This document shows positions 30,763 through 34,867 of a stretch of DNA of 34,867 nt, one piece after another. The DNA comes from Clostridia bacterium (GTDB lineage: Bacteria > Bacillota > DUMD01). Position numbers and translations under genes: made by a program. The notes beneath the pieces are model-generated. The model did not search any database, was not told the DNA's origin, and worked only from the letters and a program-made list of their open reading frames with translations. Within the stretch, counting starts at the first letter, position 1; each line of letters opens with the position of its first letter. The DNA is taken from assembly GCA_012840065.1 (NCBI GenBank), contig DUMD01000108.1:1-34867 (forward strand). Reading direction: 5' to 3'.

Positions 30763-31581
30763 TTATTTTTGTTGATTAATAATGCTGACAAATTGGCGGA
30801 GCTTTGTCCAACTGAAAACAGGGAATCTTTTAAGTTCCAGGGGATCATCTCCGGGACGAACAACCCCTTCTTTAGTGGTAAAGGCCATGGTATAGCCTGC
30901 TTGAGCTACCAGATCTTTTGCTCTTTCGTCGTAGGCCCCAAAGGGATAGGAAAAGTAGCGGGATCCCAAGAGTTGGGAAGAATAAACTAAATCTCCTTTG
31001 ATATCCTCTGATTTAAGTTGGTAGATGGCAGGCCCTCCCTCATTTTCCCAGTGCAGGCTATGGCTATGACTTTGATAGCTAAAAACATCGTTTCCTGCTT
31101 CCAGTTCAGGCCAGGAAAGATAAGCAAAACCCTCTTCAGAATTGGGCTGAGCAGGACTTTCTCTTAAATAGGATGTTATGACAAAGATAGTAGCTTTAAA
31201 ACCATATTTTTTCAAAATGGGATAAGCGTAGAGGTAATTACTTTGATAACCGTCGTCAAAGGTTATAACTACTGTTTTAGGAGGTAAGTCTTTCTGATTT
31301 TGAATATATTTTTCTAACTCCTCTAGGGTAGCGGTTTTGTATCCGTTTACGGCTAGGTATTTTATTTGCTGTTCAAAGCTTTCCACCGTTACTATTCCCG
31401 AATTTTGGGGATCGGGGTTTTCTTTCTCGGGTACCAGGTGGTGGTAGAGCAGAACCGGGATACCCGGACTGTTTCTGCTGCCGTTCTTGTTGGAAGTAAA
31501 GGCTTGTCCATACTTCATATGAGTTGTTCCTAATACAAAAACAATAGCAATAAATAGAGTTAAAAACCTTTTTCTATTCAT
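30763..31581 (-). CDS. Polysaccharide deacetylase family protein
   Basis: GIPVLLYHHLVPE; VVITFDDGYQSNYLYAYPILKKYGFKATIFVITSYL; YFSYPFGAYDERAKDLVAQAGY; N-terminal signal sequence. Confidence 0.9.
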   Translation of the reverse strand: MNRKRFLTLFIAIVFVLGTTHMKYGQAFTSNKNGSRNSPGIPVLLYHHLVPEKENPDPQNSGIVTVESFEQQIKYLAVNGYKTATLEELEKYIQNQKDLPPKTVVITFDDGYQSNYLYAYPILKKYGFKATIFVITSYLRESPAQPNSEEGFAYLSWPELEAGNDVFSYQSHSHSLHWENEGGPAIYQLKSEDIKGDLVYSSQLLGSRYFSYPFGAYDERAKDLVAQAGYTMAFTTKEGVVRPGDDPLELKRFPVFSWTKLRQFVSIINQQK

Positions 31582-31783
31582 TTATAGAAAACATCTCCCC
31601 GCTAGTTAATTTTCTTATTTTTTCTGTAAAGGAGCCAAATATTCCTTTTAGGTTAAAAAAATCATTTTTTAATTTTTGCTTAAAAATATTTTTCAAAAAA
31701 TTTAATAATTGTGGTGGAAATAATTTTGGTGAATTAAGAGATTTTAGGCCGGGTCCGGAAATCAATAGTATTTTCGACTTAAC

Positions 31784-31813
31784 TTGACAGGCCAAGATTG
31801 GGTGTAGTAGAAT
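31784..31813 (+). promoter_or_regulatory. Sigma-A-like promoter for the metK leader
   Basis: TTGACA - 18 bp - TAGAAT. Confidence 0.6.
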
Positions 31814-31952
31814 AGAGCGAAGAAGATGTAAACAGAGATTTGGGCAGCAGATGAAGTTTTTTCTTTGTTTGATGCTAAACTAACTTTATTTAAAAGACGT
31901 CTAGTTTTTTAGTAAAAGGAAAATAGATTAGAGAACTGTTACTAAGGGATAG

Positions 31953-32065
31953 TCTCATACTCTTATCCAGAGCGGTGGAGGGACAGGCCCAAAGAAACCC
32001 GGCAACCGGCAGCCTGGCTGTGCGGTGCTAATTCCTGCAGAGTAATCTCTGGAAGATGAGAGTTG
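31953..32065 (+). promoter_or_regulatory. SAM-I (S-box) riboswitch
   Basis: ctcttatccagagcggtggagggacaggcccaaagaaacccggcaacc...ggtgctaattc...ggaagatgagag; upstream of metK. Confidence 0.97.
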
Positions 32066-32077
32066 AGTTAAGATTGC

Positions 32078-32104
32078 TCAACCTCTTCCTGCCGGGAAGA
32101 GGTT
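32078..32104 (+). terminator. S-box expression-platform hairpin
   Basis: aacctcttcc tgcc gggaagaggtt ttgagttt. Confidence 0.7.
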
Positions 32105-32153
32105 TTGAGTTTCCTGGTTAATTATTTAAGGTGTTGAGGAGGAGGAAAAAACC

Positions 32154-33380
32154 TTGGACCAAAAAAATCTAAAGACACGGCATTTGTTTACTTCGGAATC
32201 CGTTACCGAGGGACATCCGGACAAAATGGCTGACCAGATTTCTGATTCAATTTTAGATGCTATTTACAGTCAGGACCCTTATGCCCGGGTTGCATGCGAA
32301 ACTTCTGTTACAACCGGTTTAGTTTTTGTTTTTGGTGAGATTACTACCAATTGTTATGTGGATGTTCCTAAAATCGTTCGGGAAACAGTTAGAAAAATAG
32401 GTTATACCAGAGCAAAATACGGTTTTGATTGTGATACCTGTGCTGTAATTACTGCCATTGATGAGCAGTCCCCTGATATTGCCATGGGTGTAGATAGAGC
32501 TTTGGAAGCTAGAGAAAATGCTAATGATGAAGATTTATATGACACTATTGGTGCTGGGGATCAGGGAATGATGTTTGGTTATGCTACTAATGAAACTCCC
32601 GAATATATGCCCATGCCAATTACTTTGGCTCAAAACTTGGCCCGCAGATTAGCTGAGGTAAGAAAAAGTGGAGAGCTTAGCTATCTTAGGCCGGATGGAA
32701 AAACCCAAGTTACTGTAGAGTACGAGGGAGATAAACCCGTTCGAGTGCATACAGTAGTTGTTTCAGCTCAGCATGATGCGGAAGTTTCCCTTGATACCTT
32801 GAAAAAAGATATAATTGAAAAAGTGATTAAACCTGTTATTCCGGCAGAATTTTTAGATGAGCAAACCCGCTATTTTATCAACCCCACCGGCAGGTTTGTG
32901 GTAGGCGGCCCCCAAGGTGATGCTGGTTTAACCGGTCGCAAGATTATTATTGATACCTATGGCGGTATAGCCCGTCATGGAGGAGGAGCTTTCTCCGGAA
33001 AAGATCCCACTAAAGTAGACCGTTCCGGCGCCTATGCAGCTCGCCATGTGGCTAAAAATCTGGTGGCAGCTGGCCTGGCTGACCGCTGTGAGGTTCAGGT
33101 AGCTTATGCTATTGGAGTAGCCCGCCCTGTGTCTATCCGGGTAGATACCTTTGGTACCGGTAAACTAGTCGAGGAACAACTGGTAGAATTGATTAATCGC
33201 TGTTTTGATTTAAGACCGGCGGCTATTATTGACAATCTACAGCTGCGCCGTCCTATCTATGCCCAGACCGCAGCTTACGGCCATTTTGGTCGGAATGACT
33301 TAGATTTGCCCTGGGAAAGATTGGATAAGGTAGAACTCTTGAAAAAGACTGCGCAGGAACTGTTTGGTTATCAAGGTTAA
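32154..33380 (+). CDS. metK: S-adenosylmethionine synthetase
   Basis: [68 protein letters not shown] start. Confidence 0.97.
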   Translation: MDQKNLKTRHLFTSESVTEGHPDKMADQISDSILDAIYSQDPYARVACETSVTTGLVFVFGEITTNCYVDVPKIVRETVRKIGYTRAKYGFDCDTCAVITAIDEQSPDIAMGVDRALEARENANDEDLYDTIGAGDQGMMFGYATNETPEYMPMPITLAQNLARRLAEVRKSGELSYLRPDGKTQVTVEYEGDKPVRVHTVVVSAQHDAEVSLDTLKKDIIEKVIKPVIPAEFLDEQTRYFINPTGRFVVGGPQGDAGLTGRKIIIDTYGGIARHGGGAFSGKDPTKVDRSGAYAARHVAKNLVAAGLADRCEVQVAYAIGVARPVSIRVDTFGTGKLVEEQLVELINRCFDLRPAAIIDNLQLRRPIYAQTAAYGHFGRNDLDLPWERLDKVELLKKTAQELFGYQG

Positions 33381-33414
33381 AAGGGAAGAAGTTATCAAGA
33401 TTAAGAGGGAAGAA
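33367..33414 (+). repeat. Imperfect 2x24-bp tandem duplication
   Basis: gttatcaaggttaaaagggaagaa / gttatcaagattaagagggaagaa (2 mismatches), spanning the metK stop and the next RBS. Confidence 0.9.
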
Positions 33415-33415
33415 A

Positions 33416-33991
33416 ATGAGAATAGTAGCTTTTGGGGACAGTATTGCTTATGGTTGGGACGTGGCGGAAAAGCATAGCTATCGTCAGGTTTTAAAAAGAC
33501 TGTTGGAAGCAAAATACCCGGACCGGAAATGGCAGATTTTTAACCGGGGAGTGCCGGGGGATACCGCCTTAGGCGGAATTAATAGAATGAAACGGGATGT
33601 AGGGAAAATCAAACCGGATTTGGTTTTGGTCGGCTTTGGTTTGAACGATGCCCAGATGGCTTTGTTTAATGAAAGATTGTTTACGCCAGAAAAACATAAG
33701 GAATATATGAGAAAAATTCTTCACTATTTGCGGGATGAGATTGGATGCGAAGTTTGGTTTCTCACCACCACCCTTGTAGATGAAGTTAATCTTCCCCAAG
33801 ACTACTGTCAAATGGTTGCTGCTTATAATGAACAGCTTACCCAGTTAAGTAGGGAAGAAAAGGTTAAACTAATTGATCTCTATACTCCTTTAAAGGAAGC
33901 CGGTTTTGACCGGGTTCTTCAGTACGATGGGGTTCATTTAAACGAATTAGGCTATCAGATTGTTGGAGAGATATTGAGTAAAGAATTTTGA
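33416..33991 (+). CDS. SGNH/GDSL-family hydrolase
   Basis: IVAFGDSIAYGWDV; NRGVPGDTALGGINRM; VLVGFGLNDAQ; YDGVHLNELGYQIV. Confidence 0.9.
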   Translation: MRIVAFGDSIAYGWDVAEKHSYRQVLKRLLEAKYPDRKWQIFNRGVPGDTALGGINRMKRDVGKIKPDLVLVGFGLNDAQMALFNERLFTPEKHKEYMRKILHYLRDEIGCEVWFLTTTLVDEVNLPQDYCQMVAAYNEQLTQLSREEKVKLIDLYTPLKEAGFDRVLQYDGVHLNELGYQIVGEILSKEF

Positions 33992-34001
33992 AAATTATCG
34001 T

Positions 34002-34032
34002 GCACCGCACTTATTAAATGCGGTGCTTTTTT
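34002..34032 (+). terminator. Rho-independent terminator
   Basis: gcaccgca cttattaaa tgcggtgc tttttt. Confidence 0.9.
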
Positions 34033-34235
34033 ATAATTTTTTAGACCTTCTTTATTGGTAGAAGTTTTTTTCTTTGGAAGGAAAATTGGCTAGGAAAGAT
34101 TAATAAAACAATAACCTCTAGGAGATTAAAATTAATTTTCTTTTATAACAACTAGTTAATTAGGTTTATGCTTTTGTCCCTAGAAAAGATAGAGGGGATA
34201 AGGGAATTTTTAAGTAAATTTGGAGGAGAAATGAA

Positions 34236-34867
34236 TTGGCTGCCAATTTTGACTTGTCTACCTTGGAAAAAATTATTGAAAAAACTCTGGAGAGTATAGA
34301 AACAAGTCGGTCGGAAATTTACGACGTGATAGAAATGGCCCGGTCTGAACAAAAGCGAATCGAAGGGGAATTGGAAGTTATTAAGGGAAAGGTAAGAAAT
34401 TCCATTGAGCTTGTGGAAAGTTTGGAGGCGCAGAGCAAGGCTTCCCGTCTTCGTTTGATAGAGGTTAGCCGTAATTTTTCTAAATATAGCGAAGAAGATA
34501 TAAAGGAAGCCTATGAACGGGCCCAGGACTTTCAAGTTAAACTTGCCTTAGCCAGGGAATGGGAAAAACAGCTAAGGGATAAAAGGGATGAATTAGAAAG
34601 AAACTTGAAAAATCTTGATTTTATAATCAGGAAAGCAGAAAATCTGCTCAATCAGATAAGTGTAACCATGGACTATCTTAGAGGAAGTTTTCGGGAGTTA
34701 AATAATAAAGTGGAATCCATTCAACAGCGGCAACAGCTGGGCTTTCAGATTATCAAGGTCCAGGAGGAGGAGAGGAGACGGTTGGCTCGGGAAATTCACG
34801 ATGGACCTGCCCAATCTCTGGTTAATGTAATCCTCCGCCTTGAGGTTTGCCAGAAAATTATGGAAAC
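34236..34867 (+). CDS. DegS-like sensor histidine kinase, 3' partial
   Basis: Absent from the ORF track because it runs off the end. TTG start behind ggagga; long coiled-coil N-terminus, no TM; HisKA_3 motif EEERRRLAREIHDGPAQSL. Confidence 0.85.
   Translation, partial: MAANFDLSTLEKIIEKTLESIETSRSEIYDVIEMARSEQKRIEGELEVIKGKVRNSIELVESLEAQSKASRLRLIEVSRNFSKYSEEDIKEAYERAQDFQVKLALAREWEKQLRDKRDELERNLKNLDFIIRKAENLLNQISVTMDYLRGSFRELNNKVESIQQRQQLGFQIIKVQEEERRRLAREIHDGPAQSLVNVILRLEVCQKIME

Noticed and set aside
31574-31795. 73-aa minus-strand ORF upstream of the second polysaccharide deacetylase
   Set aside because: Overlaps the putative metK promoter region; AT-rich, no motif, no clear RBS.
34152-34535. 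127-aa minus-strand ORF near the window end
   Set aside because: Antisense to the well-supported partial DegS-like kinase on the plus strand.
1-34867. CRISPR arrays, tRNA/rRNA genes, transposases, integrases, known phage-defence genes
   Set aside because: None seen by eye; no repeat-spacer arrays, tRNA-like cloverleafs or transposase/recombinase motifs in the ORFs.

Overview
Window from a Gram-positive, spore-forming Firmicute, probably clostridial/Peptococcaceae-like (SASP gene, Rex, DegS, T-box and S-box leaders). It carries, in order: AmmeMemoRadiSam genes; SASP; polysaccharide deacetylase; an aminotransferase; a decayed patch (VanY-like carboxypeptidase pseudogene plus a 5'-truncated chemoreceptor); TPM/LemA pair; rex; CoA-binding protein; argCJBDFGH; ilvE; ilvD-ilvB-ilvN-ilvC; an AT-rich, BceRSAB-type two-component/ABC module; NifX-like protein; a second polysaccharide deacetylase; SAM-I riboswitch-metK; SGNH hydrolase; and the start of a DegS-like kinase. 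The main non-coding signal is layered RNA control of the ilv genes. The ilvE leader (promoter, structured RNA, terminator) resembles the ykkC subtype 2a / ppGpp riboswitch class. A T-box with a readable Ile specifier (AUC) lies between ilvE and ilvD. Other points are a 3x11-bp tandem repeat before the ilvE Shine-Dalgarno, perfect palindromes embedding stop codons, and a duplicated RBS block after metK. I found no convincing wholly new multi-gene system. All calls are by eye, without database searches.
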